In this document: in pieces, positions 1-7,420 of the stretch
Numbering within the stretch: position 1 is the stretch's first letter
Layout of the letters: each line of letters opens with the position of its first letter
Position numbers and translations under genes: made by a program
The notes under the pieces: generated by a model
The model's input: the letters and a program-made list of their open reading frames with translations, nothing else
Told to the model about the DNA's origin: nothing
Database searches by the model: none
Assembly (NCBI GenBank): GCA_955652195.1
Contig: CATPBC010000182.1
Coordinates: forward strand, 1-16,770
Source of the DNA: an uncultured Xanthobacteraceae bacterium
Lineage (GTDB): Bacteria; Pseudomonadota; Alphaproteobacteria; Rhizobiales; Xanthobacteraceae
Direction of reading: 5' to 3'
Length of the DNA: 16,770 nucleotides

Positions 1-1107
1 CAGTTCGATGCGCGCGCGATCGTTGACGCAATCGGGCGTGAATTCGTCGACAAAGGCGTCGCCCGCGAGGATCAGCGTGGCGGTACAGAACGGCAGGTTC
101 AGCTGCGCCGCCGTCAGGCCCTCCGGCCGGTACGGCCAGCCGGCATGGTCGACCGTGACATGCGATGCGTGCACGACTATCCGCTCGATGTCGGCGGCGG
201 TAAATGGATGCCGCTTGCGGATATCGGCAAGCGCGTCGAGTGTCGTATGATTGCTGCCGACGCAGGCATAGAATTTGAGCGAGACCCGCATCGTCTCATA
301 GCGCTCGCCCAATCCGGCGGTCAGCGCCGTGAGATCGAACCGGTCCTGCGAGCGTGAAAACGTGGTGCAAAAGCCGCCATACGGAGCCTCGAACACGTCC
401 ACAATTCCGGTGAAGCCCCGCTCTGCAAGAAGCGCCGCGTAGAGGCCGCTCTGCGCGGCGCGTCCAGCATGCATGCGTTTGACCATGGCGCCATATTGCG
501 CAGCCATCAGACCGGAGGATTGCGTGCCGGCGACGCCCAGTGCGTGCACCGTCTTCTCGGTATCGAGCGCGAGCCCGCGTGCGGCGGCGGCAGCGGCTGA
601 GAACACGCCGACGGTCGCGCCAGAATGCCAACCCTGGCCGATATGCTGCGGTCCCATGCAGAGCCCGACGCGCGGACCGATTTCATAGCCGGCCACCGCG
701 GCCGTGACGAAGTCACGGCCAGAGAGTTGTGCGTGAGTTTGCGCAACGGCGATGAGCGCCGGCAGCGTCACCGCGCCGACATGCAGGATGCCCTCGCGGT
801 GCACGTCGTCGAGCTCGAAGCTTTGGACCTGCGTGCCGTTGACCAGGGCGGCATGAACCGACGAGAGCCGCCGATCGGTGCCCCAGATCGAGGTGTCGCG
901 CGTTTTGTCGAGCTGTTCGAGGGTTTCCCGGAGGATCCGGCACCATTCCAGATGCGCGCCATAGATCGCGCAGCCGAGCGCATCCAGAATGAGTAGTTTC
1001 AGCCGTTCGCGGACTTCGGCCGGAATATTTTCGTATCGCAGGCCTGAAACGAACTCGGCGATCCGGCGCGTGTACGGATTCTGGGCGGTCGCAGCCTCGG
1101 CCATCAT
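1..1107 (-). CDS. MmgE/PrpD family protein (partial, C-terminus off the window)
   Basis: An uninterrupted minus-strand frame of 369 codons runs from ATG at 1107 off the left edge, so about 80-100 C-terminal residues of a ~450-residue family are missing. The N-terminus reads MMAEAATAQNPYTRRIAEFV. Family-typical stretches are LILDALGCAIYGA, SFELDDVHREGILHVG, GQGWHSGATVGVFSAAAAAA and VKRMHAGRAAQSGLYAALLAERGFTG. MmgE/PrpD proteins include 2-methylcitrate dehydratase and cis-aconitate decarboxylase, but many paralogues in soil alphaproteobacteria have unknown substrates. Here there is no prpB/prpC neighbour, so a propionate role is not supported. Two adjacent ATG codons (1107 and 1104) could start translation; a weak GGCGAGG lies upstream. 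The protein is expected to be cytoplasmic. Family assignment is secure; the substrate is unknown. Confidence 0.9.
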   Translation of the reverse strand, partial: MMAEAATAQNPYTRRIAEFVSGLRYENIPAEVRERLKLLILDALGCAIYGAHLEWCRILRETLEQLDKTRDTSIWGTDRRLSSVHAALVNGTQVQSFELDDVHREGILHVGAVTLPALIAVAQTHAQLSGRDFVTAAVAGYEIGPRVGLCMGPQHIGQGWHSGATVGVFSAAAAAARGLALDTEKTVHALGVAGTQSSGLMAAQYGAMVKRMHAGRAAQSGLYAALLAERGFTGIVDVFEAPYGGFCTTFSRSQDRFDLTALTAGLGERYETMRVSLKFYACVGSNHTTLDALADIRKRHPFTAADIERIVVHASHVTVDHAGWPYRPEGLTAAQLNLPFCTATLILAGDAFVDEFTPDCVNDRARIEL

Positions 1108-1194
1108 GAGCGCCTCGCCGGCACTCTATTTACACGGACGGCGGCCGCGGCGCCATCGTGCCTGCTGATCGTGGGCGCTAGTTTGTCGCTATTT

Positions 1195-1389
1195 TCAGGA
1201 TTTAGTGGATGCCAGCGAGCGCGCAACGTCGTCGACGTCGAGCGCATCTCCGGCATCGAGCGCGGCTTGACTCAAAAGCCGTTCCAAATTCTGCAACATC
1301 AATTTTTGTTCGCGGGTACGCGCGTCACGGGCCCAGCGGCGGCATTGATCGGCCCAATGGCCGATTTCTTCGGCTGCGGACTTGATCAT
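1195..1389 (-). CDS. Small conserved-looking protein directly downstream of hpnG
   Basis: A 64-residue ORF starts at ATG 1389, only 13 nt after the hpnG stop codon. The frame could extend upstream into hpnG, but 1389 is preferred because a TGAGAGG Shine-Dalgarno sits just before it, overlapping the hpnG TGA; this implies translational coupling. The product is charged and probably alpha-helical: IGHWADQCRRWARDARTREQ, then LMLQNLERLLSQAALDAGDA and an acidic tail (DVDDVA). There is no signal peptide or membrane segment. I recognise no domain. Position suggests a cytoplasmic accessory factor for HpnG or a bystander; both are inference. Confidence 0.6.
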   Translation of the reverse strand: MIKSAAEEIGHWADQCRRWARDARTREQKLMLQNLERLLSQAALDAGDALDVDDVARSLASTKS

Positions 1390-1402
1390 TGCGCAAAGCC
1401 TC

Positions 1403-2080
1403 TCAAGTCGTAAGCGGCACCGTGAAGGCTGGACCAAGCAGGTGCCTGCCGCGCACCAGCGTCGCTCGCGCGGCGCGGGCGTCCAGCGCGGTCTGAAACA
1501 GAGCCGGCAATTCGCGCGGCCGCTTCAGCACCGAGCGGAGCATGGCAGGGATATTGGTGGTTCCGTTCGGCCGCATCGCAGCGACGGCGGAGACCGGAAG
1601 GGCGCGCTTGGCGGGATCGGTGATCACCCGGATAGCCGCCACCGGAACGTCGTGGGCCAAACCGACGGCAGCAACGATATGCGATTCCATGTCAACGGCG
1701 ATAGCGCCGGTTTTCAAATAAAGCGCACGCTTTTCATCGGGATGGGCGATTGGGGTTGGGACGCCCAGCAACATGCCCGCTACCGAGTCGGGGATCGTTC
1801 GCAGCAGCTTTTCAGACCACTGCTCGCTGATCGGCATACGCGTCGATCCGGATATGACCGCAGAACCGACGACGCAAGTCCCGGGCTGCAGATGCGGCGC
1901 CAACCCGCCGGCCACACCGAAGCTGATGATGCCGGGACAGCCGCTCACCATTGCGCGGGTTTCAGCGATCGCTGCCGTAAGCTTTGCCGCCAAGTTGCGA
2001 CCATCGCCGCTACAAATGACATGCACGCCCGGGCCCGCAGCGATACGGGCTTCAAAGGCCAGCCCCACAACGATGATCAC
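1403..2080 (-). CDS. hpnG: Hopanoid-associated phosphorylase HpnG
   Basis: A 225-residue cytoplasmic enzyme of the purine nucleoside phosphorylase / MTA-SAH nucleosidase superfamily. HpnG removes adenine from adenosylhopane, the product of HpnH, giving ribosylhopane on the way to bacteriohopanetetrol and aminotriol. Visible signatures: GVAGGL at residues 55-60 (nucleoside-binding glycine-rich loop), VDMES at 129-133 (the nucleosidase ribose-binding Met-Glu pair) and ITDPA at 153-157 (position of the catalytic Asp). Length matches the family. The ATG at 2080 is preceded by GAGGTGGGG, a strong ribosome binding site. It is followed closely by a 64-residue ORF and lies back-to-back with the hpnL-hpnI-hpnJ genes, which supports the hopanoid assignment over a generic nucleosidase. 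hpnH, its usual partner, is not in the window. Confidence 0.88.
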   Translation of the reverse strand: MIIVVGLAFEARIAAGPGVHVICSGDGRNLAAKLTAAIAETRAMVSGCPGIISFGVAGGLAPHLQPGTCVVGSAVISGSTRMPISEQWSEKLLRTIPDSVAGMLLGVPTPIAHPDEKRALYLKTGAIAVDMESHIVAAVGLAHDVPVAAIRVITDPAKRALPVSAVAAMRPNGTTNIPAMLRSVLKRPRELPALFQTALDARAARATLVRGRHLLGPAFTVPLTT

Positions 2081-2157
2081 GTGATCCCCACCTCAACAGG
2101 TAAATAGAACAATAGAGGTAACCCGGCGACTGCCAGTGACCGTTCTTGAACTTTCGC

Positions 2158-2186
2158 GGCTGCTGCCAAGAATAGCGGCAACAGCC
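2158..2186 (-). terminator. Hairpin between the small lipoprotein gene and hpnG
   Basis: Ten-base arms at 2158-2167 (GGCTGCTGCC) and 2177-2186 (GGCAACAGCC) pair with one mismatch around a 9-nt loop. It lies 22 bp past the small lipoprotein stop. There is no T-run on either strand, so it may be an attenuating or RNA-stabilising stem rather than a classical terminator. Confidence 0.3.
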
Positions 2187-2208
2187 GGGCAGGCATGACA
2201 GGGTTGGG

Positions 2209-2319
2209 CTAACCCTTAGTCACGACCGGTGGTGGAGCTTTGCCCTTGCCGGTCTGTGCGCACGCGGCAAGGCTCAGGATCGCAAGGATCACTGCTGTTC
2301 CAACGGCAATTCTCTTCAT
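2209..2319 (-). CDS. 36-residue lipoprotein
   Basis: ATG at 2319 to TAG at 2209 encodes a complete miniature lipoprotein. It has a KR-containing n-region, a hydrophobic core (IAVGTAVILAIL) and a lipobox LAAC with the lipidated Cys at residue 20. The mature peptide is only 17 residues: Cys followed by a Lys/Pro-rich tail (QTGKGKAPPPVV). A G-rich ribosome binding site (GGGATGGGGGC) lies upstream. It should be exported by Sec, lipidated by Lgt and cut by LspA. Size and architecture resemble entericidin-like peptides, but I do not see a clear entericidin core, so I leave it unnamed. It is divergent from hpnL and upstream of hpnG on the same strand. A link to hopanoid membranes is only positional. 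Confidence 0.72.
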   Translation of the reverse strand: MKRIAVGTAVILAILSLAACAQTGKGKAPPPVVTKG

Positions 2320-2458
2320 GGCTGCCCCCATCCCTTTTACTTACTAGACAGAACAAAATAAAAAGGTTGCTGCGGCTTCACTAGTGCAGAAAAGCCACAG
2401 TTGACAGTCGATTTGCGGCATGGTCCCAGGATGCAACCCCCCATAATTGGCCAGGTAA
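2320..2458. promoter_or_regulatory. Divergent intergenic region, lipoprotein gene / hpnL
   Basis: This 139-bp region separates the minus-strand lipoprotein gene from hpnL and must hold promoters for both. A perfect TTGACA at 2401-2406 points toward hpnL, but nothing close to TATAAT lies 16-18 bp downstream, so only the -35 is convincing. An A-rich stretch at 2351-2365 lies toward the lipoprotein side. Confidence 0.35.
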
Positions 2459-3427
2459 ATGCGTGGTTTTGCCCTTATTGCCGCACTTTTTGGCGTGGCC
2501 GTCCTCGCCGGTTTGACCGTCTATTACGGTTTTGGCCCGGTCATGGCGGCGATCGCCAGTTCGCGCTGGGCAACGGCGCTTGTCATCCTAGCTCGGGCCG
2601 CCATCCTGGTGGGGGCCGGGTTGGGGTGGTGGCTGCTGTTGCCGGCGGGCCGTTTTAGACCCTACGCTTTTGTCCTGCTGCGGTTTGTCCGCGAAGCGAT
2701 CAATTCGTTCTTTCCCCTCGCCGTCGTCGGAGGCGATGTCATCGGGGCGCGGCTTCTGGCGCAATTTGGCGTTGCCACCAACTTGGCGGTGGCGACCGTT
2801 CTGGTCGACATCTTTATCCAGGTGCTCTGCCTAATCGTCTTCGTGCTGGCCGGGGTCGGCATCGTTGCAAGTCTTGTCGGCAACAATACGGTTACTGCGA
2901 CCGCAATTGTCCTGCTGGCCATTGCTGTCCCGACCATAACTGGATTTTTCCTGACCTTGAATTTCGGCGCCTTCGAGCCGCTGGTGCGCTGGCTAATTCT
3001 GTTTGGCGAAAAACGGCAATGGCGCGCATTCGCTCACGTGGCCGATCTCGGCGGGTGGCTGCAACAGATTTGGCGTAACTACCGCGGGCTTGCCGAATCG
3101 TTTGTGGTTCACCTGGCCACTGTTTTTTTTGGCGCTATCGAGGTGTGGATCGCCCTCGCTTTTATGGGTCATCCGGTCAATCTTATGGAGGCGGTAGCGA
3201 TCGAAAGCCTGGGCCAGGGCAGCCGCTCCGCCGCCTTCATCTTGCCGGGCGGATTGGGCGTGCAGGATGGCGCCCTGATCGCGGTTTGTGCGCTATTTGG
3301 CGTTCCTGCCGAGGTTGCGTTGGCGATGGCGCTGATCAAGCGGGTTCCTGACCTGATTCTCGGCGTACCATCCTTGCTCGGTTGGCAAGCGCTTGAAGGA
3401 CGGCATTATTTGGTCACAAGCAAATAG
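2459..3427 (+). CDS. hpnL: Hopanoid-associated integral membrane protein HpnL
   Basis: A 322-residue polytopic inner-membrane protein with roughly eight hydrophobic segments. It belongs to the UPF0104 / lysylphosphatidylglycerol synthase transmembrane (flippase-like) family. Family-like motifs are REAINSFFPLAVVGGD near residues 78-93 and the later GQGSRSAAFILPGGLGVQDG, which match the conserved 'FP..VGGD' and 'R...F..PGGLG..E/DG' pattern. HpnL is defined by co-occurrence with hopanoid genes; its reaction is not established, and lipid or hopanoid movement across the membrane is a guess from the flippase-like relatives. The start at 2459 is fixed on the left by an in-frame TAA at 2456-2458. The only Shine-Dalgarno-like AGG is very close, so initiation may be weak. 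hpnI follows 137 bp downstream of its stop. Confidence 0.82.
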   Translation: MRGFALIAALFGVAVLAGLTVYYGFGPVMAAIASSRWATALVILARAAILVGAGLGWWLLLPAGRFRPYAFVLLRFVREAINSFFPLAVVGGDVIGARLLAQFGVATNLAVATVLVDIFIQVLCLIVFVLAGVGIVASLVGNNTVTATAIVLLAIAVPTITGFFLTLNFGAFEPLVRWLILFGEKRQWRAFAHVADLGGWLQQIWRNYRGLAESFVVHLATVFFGAIEVWIALAFMGHPVNLMEAVAIESLGQGSRSAAFILPGGLGVQDGALIAVCALFGVPAEVALAMALIKRVPDLILGVPSLLGWQALEGRHYLVTSK

Positions 3428-3502
3428 GGTTGCCGCACAGCAAAAAATCGATCATTGAACCCGGCCCAAATTTGGCCGTTTGTTTCACGTGCATGGACAC
3501 TA

Positions 3503-3525
3503 GGCGGGCAATATAGTTTCCCGCC
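3503..3525. promoter_or_regulatory. Inverted repeat in the hpnL-hpnI gap
   Basis: GGCGGG (3503-3508) and CCCGCC (3520-3525) form a 6-bp GC stem around an 11-nt AT-rich loop. It ends 3 bp before the ATG at 3529, where a ribosome binding site for that codon would have to lie. It could be a weak terminator for hpnL, an operator, or a leader hairpin for hpnI. There is no T-run. Confidence 0.3.
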
Positions 3526-3564
3526 AATGTGGGTCGGGTAGGCGTGGGCCGGCAAGAGGTCAGT

Positions 3565-4731
3565 GTGAGCGATTTATTCGGTAATTCCGCCGGTTACGCA
3601 GCAGCTATTTGCTATCTCGCGGCGATTGTCGGATCAGTCTATGCGCTGTTTGCGATCTGGGCTGCGCACGCATTCCTACGCCCGAGGCGGCCCACGCCGC
3701 CGGCAAGTTACCCGCCGATTACGATCCTCAAGCCGTTGCACGGCGCGGAACCTGATCTATGCGCTAATCTCGCGACGTTTTGCCGGCAGGACTATCCAGC
3801 TGCAGTGCAGGTTGTGTTCGGCGTGGCCGATCCGGCCGATCCGGCAGCCGCCGCCGTGCGCAGCCTCGTCGCCGAGTTTCCCGATCGCGATCTTGAGCTG
3901 GTAATCAGTCCGCGCCGGCATGGCGCCAACGCAAAAGTGTCGAACCTCATCAATATGCAGAGTGAGGCACGGCACGAATTGTTGATTATTTCGGATAGCG
4001 ATATCGCCGTTTCGCCCGATTATCTCGCGACAGTTGCGGCGAGCCTCGGGCAGCCGGGCATTGGGCTGGTTACATGCCTCTATCGGGGCGCGCCCTCGAC
4101 CGGGATCTGGTCCCGGCTCACGGCGGCAGGGATCGATTATCACTTTCTGCCGAACGTCTTGGTCGGGCTCAAAGTCGGGCTTGCGACCCCGTGCTTCGGC
4201 TCGACCATTGCGCTTACGAAGGCGACCCTTGCGCAGCTCGGCGGGCTGCAATCGGTCGCCGATCAATTGGCCGACGATTACGCGCTGGGCATGGCGGTGC
4301 GCCGGGCCGGGCTGAAGGTGGCGATTCCGCCTTTCATCGTCGGACATATGTGCGCCGAGCGATCGTTGCACGAACTGTTGCTTCACGAGATTCGCTGGGC
4401 ACGGACCATCCGCGCGATGGACTCATCCGGTTTCGCCGGCTTGGCCGTCACTCATGCGGTGCCGCTGGCCTTGCTCGGCGTAATCCTCGGCGGGCTCACG
4501 CCCGCCGCCTTCATCCTTGCCGTGGCGCTTGCTTGCCGTTTTGCGCTGCAAGCCGAACTGCGTCGTCTCTTTCAGCTGCGCAATGGTATATTCTGGCTCG
4601 GCCCAATTCGCGACATATTGTCGTTCGTCGTATTTGTCGCGAGCTTTTTGGGCCGGCGCGTCGAATGGCGCGGCCAACGCTATGGGGTCAAGGCCGACCA
4701 CACGCTCGTTTATTACAGTGAGGCCGATTGA
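3565..4731 (+). CDS. hpnI: Hopanoid biosynthesis glycosyltransferase HpnI
   Basis: A GT21 (ceramide-glucosyltransferase-like) enzyme of 388 residues. In the known pathway HpnI attaches an N-acetylglucosamine-type sugar to bacteriohopanetetrol; HpnK then deacetylates it and HpnJ acts last. One N-terminal membrane helix (about residues 9-36) precedes the GT-A domain. That domain carries DSDI (144-147, the DxD-type metal site), PCFGST near 209-214, LADDYALG (236-243) and a terminal ExRW motif EIRW (275-278), which make up the D1-D2-D3-(Q/R)xxRW signature in slightly altered form. Three or four C-terminal hydrophobic segments follow. I choose GTG 3565 because AGAGGT precedes it; the in-frame ATG at 3529 has a GC hairpin instead of a ribosome binding site. 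The stop overlaps the hpnJ start (TGATG). Confidence 0.87.
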   Translation: MSDLFGNSAGYAAAICYLAAIVGSVYALFAIWAAHAFLRPRRPTPPASYPPITILKPLHGAEPDLCANLATFCRQDYPAAVQVVFGVADPADPAAAAVRSLVAEFPDRDLELVISPRRHGANAKVSNLINMQSEARHELLIISDSDIAVSPDYLATVAASLGQPGIGLVTCLYRGAPSTGIWSRLTAAGIDYHFLPNVLVGLKVGLATPCFGSTIALTKATLAQLGGLQSVADQLADDYALGMAVRRAGLKVAIPPFIVGHMCAERSLHELLLHEIRWARTIRAMDSSGFAGLAVTHAVPLALLGVILGGLTPAAFILAVALACRFALQAELRRLFQLRNGIFWLGPIRDILSFVVFVASFLGRRVEWRGQRYGVKADHTLVYYSEAD

Positions 4732-6152
4732 TGATGCGCACTTTATTCATGCAGGCGCCTTCGTTCGAGGGCTTCGATGGCGGAGCTGGCGCGCGCTACC
4801 AGATGAAGCGCGAGGTGAAGTCGTTTTGGTTTCCAACCTGGCTGGCGCAGGCCGCTGCCATGGTGCCTGGCTCCAAGATCATCGACGCGCCGCCGCATGG
4901 GCTGACCTTCGAAGACATCGAAGACGACGTGAGGTCGCACGACTTCATCGTGGTCCACACCTCGACGCCGAGCTTCAAGTCCGACGTAAAGACGGCCGGC
5001 ATGATCCGCGCGGTCAACCCGACGGCCAAGATCGGTTTCATCGGCGCCAAGGTCGCGGTTGAGCCGCAGGAAAGTCTGGAAGCGGCGCCGGCGATCGATT
5101 TTGTCTGCCGCAACGAATACGAGTTCACTGTCAAGGAGCTTGCCGAGGGCACCGACTGGTCGACCATCAAGGGTCTCTCCTATCGCGGACCGGACGGCAA
5201 GATTTTCCACAACCCCGAGCGCGAGGTCCTGATGGACATGGACAGACTCCCGTCCGTGCTCCCAGTCTACAAGCAGCTCAAGGTCGAGAACTATTTCGGC
5301 GGCTATCTCAAGCACCCCTATATGAGCTGGTATACCGGCCGTGGCTGCAAATCGCGCTGCACCTTCTGCCTGTGGCCGCAAACTATCGGCGGGCACAAAT
5401 ACCGCGCCATGTCGATCGACCGCGTCGTCGAAGACGTGAAATACGTCATAAAGGAATTTCCGCAGGTTAAGGAGATCTTCTTCGACGACGACACGCTGAC
5501 CGACGATCATCCCCGCGTCGAAGCGCTCGCTCAGGCGCTTGGTCCGCTCGGCGTCACCTGGTCGTGCAACGCCAAGGCCAATGTGCCGCGCAAGACGCTC
5601 GAGGTGATGAAGGCCAACGGTCTGCGCCTGCTGCTCGTCGGATACGAATCCGGCAACCAGAAGATCCTGCACAATATCAAGAAAGGCGTGCTCGTCGAGG
5701 TGGCGCGCCGTTTCTCCAAAGACTGCCGCGAACTCGGCATCATCGTGCACGGCACGTTCATTCTGGGCTTGCCGGGTGAGACGACCGAGACGATCCAGGA
5801 GACGCTCCAGTTCGCCAAGGACGTGAACCCGCGCACCCTGCAGGTATCGCTGGCCGCGCCCTATCCGGGCACTTTCCTCTACAAGCAGGCGAAGGAGAAC
5901 GGCTGGTTCGCCTCTGACGTCGACCTGCTTACGGACGAAGGCACGCAGATCGCGCCGCTCAACTATCCGCATCTCGGGCACACCGAGATCTTCGATTCGG
6001 TGGAGGAGTTCTACAAGAAGTTCTATTTCCGTCCTTCCAAGATCGCAGAAATCTTGGGCGAGATGCTGACCAGCCGCGACATGCTGATGCGCCGCCTGCG
6101 CGAAGGCGTCGAGTTTTTTCATTTCCTGCGCGAACGCAACGCGGCGCATTGA
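4731..6152 (+). CDS. hpnJ: Hopanoid biosynthesis radical SAM protein HpnJ
   Basis: 473 residues. The N-terminal ~130 residues resemble a cobalamin-binding fold (DFIVVHTSTPSF and KIGFIGAKV strands). The radical SAM core follows with CKSRCTFC, the CxxxCxxC cluster motif at Cys206, Cys210 and Cys213 for [4Fe-4S]-SAM. Other core motifs are FFDDDTLTDD, LLVGYESGNQ and GTFILGLPGET. HpnJ is required for the bacteriohopanetetrol cyclitol ether, where the attached amino sugar is rearranged to a carbocycle. ATG 4731 overlaps the hpnI TGA by one base and has GAGG 7 nt upstream; a TTG at 4728 and an ATG at 4734 are alternatives. This tight coupling fits sequential enzymes. It ends just before a structured repeat and convergent hpnA. 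Confidence 0.9.
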   Translation: MMRTLFMQAPSFEGFDGGAGARYQMKREVKSFWFPTWLAQAAAMVPGSKIIDAPPHGLTFEDIEDDVRSHDFIVVHTSTPSFKSDVKTAGMIRAVNPTAKIGFIGAKVAVEPQESLEAAPAIDFVCRNEYEFTVKELAEGTDWSTIKGLSYRGPDGKIFHNPEREVLMDMDRLPSVLPVYKQLKVENYFGGYLKHPYMSWYTGRGCKSRCTFCLWPQTIGGHKYRAMSIDRVVEDVKYVIKEFPQVKEIFFDDDTLTDDHPRVEALAQALGPLGVTWSCNAKANVPRKTLEVMKANGLRLLLVGYESGNQKILHNIKKGVLVEVARRFSKDCRELGIIVHGTFILGLPGETTETIQETLQFAKDVNPRTLQVSLAAPYPGTFLYKQAKENGWFASDVDLLTDEGTQIAPLNYPHLGHTEIFDSVEEFYKKFYFRPSKIAEILGEMLTSRDMLMRRLREGVEFFHFLRERNAAH

Positions 6153-6168
6153 GCACCGGGTGATTGCA

Positions 6169-6295
6169 CGTCATGCCCGCGCATAGCCGTTCGCAGAACG
6201 GCGTCGCTTCGCTCGCCTATGGCGGGCATCCCGCGAAAGTAGGCACTGCGGTGCCATGGTGATCGGGATGACCGCAACAAGTCCGGCCATGACGA
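6169..6295. repeat. Palindromic intergenic repeat (CGTCATG...CATGACG family), long copy
   Basis: Terminal inverted repeats CGTCATG (6169-6175) and CATGACG (6288-6294) enclose nested stems: ATGCCCGC/GCGGGCAT (6173-6180, 6222-6229), CATAG/CTATG (6182-6186, 6217-6221), a perfect GCCGTTC-gca-GAACGGC hairpin (6186-6202) and GGCAC-tgcg-GTGCC (6242-6255). The 20-bp right end (6276-6295) recurs exactly at 15934-15953, as does GCGGGCATCC. It fills the convergent hpnJ/hpnA gap and may act as a two-way terminator or mRNA 3' stabiliser. The repeat type is one I associate with Bradyrhizobium relatives. Confidence 0.75.
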
Positions 6296-6306
6296 ACCCA
6301 CCAAAA

Positions 6307-7293
6307 TCATTTCAAATAGCCGTGCTGTCGGAACCAGGCGATGGCGTCGGCAATGGCTTCGCTATAAGGCCGCGCGCGATAGCCGAGCTCGCGTTCCGCC
6401 TTGGCTGAGGTGAAAAACATACGGTCCTTGGCGAGCCGCAGTCCGGTCGTCGTCACGAACGGCTCGCGGCCGGTGAAATGCGCAACCGCCTCGGCGCCGT
6501 AGGCGATCGGAAAAATCAGCCGCCGCGGCAGCCGCAGCCGTGGCGGAGCGCGGCCAACCTGGCGCGCGATTTCGCGCAGCATGTCGCCAAGCAGAACATC
6601 CTGCCCGCCGAGAATGTAGCGTTCGCCGATGCGGCCGCTCTGCAAGGCCGCCAAGTGTCCGGCGGCGACGTCATCGACATGGACGAGGTTCAACCCGGTG
6701 TCGACATAAGCCGGCATGCGGCCGGCGGCCGCCTCGACGATGATCCGTCCGGTCGGCGTCGGCCGCACGTCGCCCGGTCCAATCGGCGTCGATGGATTGA
6801 CGATGATCGCCGCGAGCTTCTGCTCCGCTACCATCGCTTCGACCAGCCGTTCGGCGACGACCTTGCTGTATTTATAAGCGCCGACCGCCGATTGCGCCTC
6901 GAGCTGGAATGTTTCGTCGCTGGCTTTGCCGTCCGGCCGCGTCTTAAGCGTCGCGACGCTGCTGGTATAGACGATCCGTTCGACCCCGGCACGCAGCGCC
7001 GCGGTCATCAGATTGCGCGTGCCCTCGACATTGGTCCGCACGATATCTTGCGGATTGGGCGCCCATAGCCGGTAATCGGCGGCGACATGAAAAACAAAGC
7101 GAATGCCTGTCATGGCGCGAATAAGCGACTCCACGTCGCGCAAATCGCCTTCGACGATCTCCACCCGCAAATCGGCAAGATTAATGCGGGAACTCGTTGA
7201 GCGAACAAGCGCACGGACCTGGTGACCGGCTTTGATGAGATGCCGGACAACGGCCGAGCCGACAAAGCCGCTCGCGCCAGTGACCAGGATCAT
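6307..7293 (-). CDS. hpnA: Hopanoid-associated sugar epimerase HpnA
   Basis: A 328-residue extended short-chain dehydrogenase of the NAD(P)-dependent epimerase/dehydratase type. Visible are TGASGFVG at residues 5-12 (Rossmann nucleotide-binding loop), VFHVAADYRLW, YTSSVATL at about 109-116, the catalytic YxxxK as Tyr140/Lys144 in YKYSK, and the HpnA-typical runs NPSTPIGPGDVRPTPTGRII and AYVDTGLNLVHVDDVAAGH. The substrate and product of HpnA are not established, though the gene is widely linked to hopanoid loci. The frame extends upstream to 7434, but ATG 7293 begins exactly at the Rossmann fold (MILVTG) and has AAAGGG upstream; the extension would overlap the divergent cyclase gene. It is transcribed toward hpnJ. 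Confidence 0.9.
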   Translation of the reverse strand: MILVTGASGFVGSAVVRHLIKAGHQVRALVRSTSSRINLADLRVEIVEGDLRDVESLIRAMTGIRFVFHVAADYRLWAPNPQDIVRTNVEGTRNLMTAALRAGVERIVYTSSVATLKTRPDGKASDETFQLEAQSAVGAYKYSKVVAERLVEAMVAEQKLAAIIVNPSTPIGPGDVRPTPTGRIIVEAAAGRMPAYVDTGLNLVHVDDVAAGHLAALQSGRIGERYILGGQDVLLGDMLREIARQVGRAPPRLRLPRRLIFPIAYGAEAVAHFTGREPFVTTTGLRLAKDRMFFTSAKAERELGYRARPYSEAIADAIAWFRQHGYLK

Positions 7294-7420
7294 GTGCTGC
7301 CCTTTCTGGTCCAGCCATAACCGGTATAGTTCAATCCAGGAACTGCCGGCTAGGCGTGAACGACAATCGCGCTCCGGATAGCAGCAAGTAACAGCAAACC
7401 AAAACCCGAGCGGGGGAGCA
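7294..7420. promoter_or_regulatory. Divergent intergenic region, hpnA / cyclase-family gene
   Basis: 127 bp between the two divergent start codons must hold promoters for both genes. I found no convincing -35/-10 pair. Ribosome binding sites are visible at each end: AAAGGG for hpnA and GGGGGAG for the cyclase-family gene. Confidence 0.4.

Noticed and set aside
1382..2107. 241-codon plus-strand open frame across hpnG
   Set aside because: Antisense to hpnG, low-complexity Arg/His/Gly-rich product, no ribosome binding site or family match. hpnG motifs on the other strand are clear.
2201..2215. GGGTT-gggct-AACCC hairpin as terminator of the small lipoprotein gene
   Set aside because: Only a 5-bp stem overlapping the stop codon and not followed by a T-run; too weak to list as a feature.
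4074..4721. Long plus-strand frame within hpnI
   Set aside because: Out-of-frame shadow of hpnI; the product is Arg/Ala-rich without motifs, while the hpnI frame carries the GT21 signature.
4743..6149. 468-codon minus-strand open frame
   Set aside because: It is exactly antisense to hpnJ, with a biased composition (many Arg, His, Asp, Val) and no domain. hpnJ carries clear radical SAM motifs, so this is a shadow.
6169..6295. Possible insertion sequence or MITE with target duplication
   Set aside because: Inverted ends exist but no clear target-site duplication or transposase was seen. The shared modules with 15884-15953 fit a REP-like family better.
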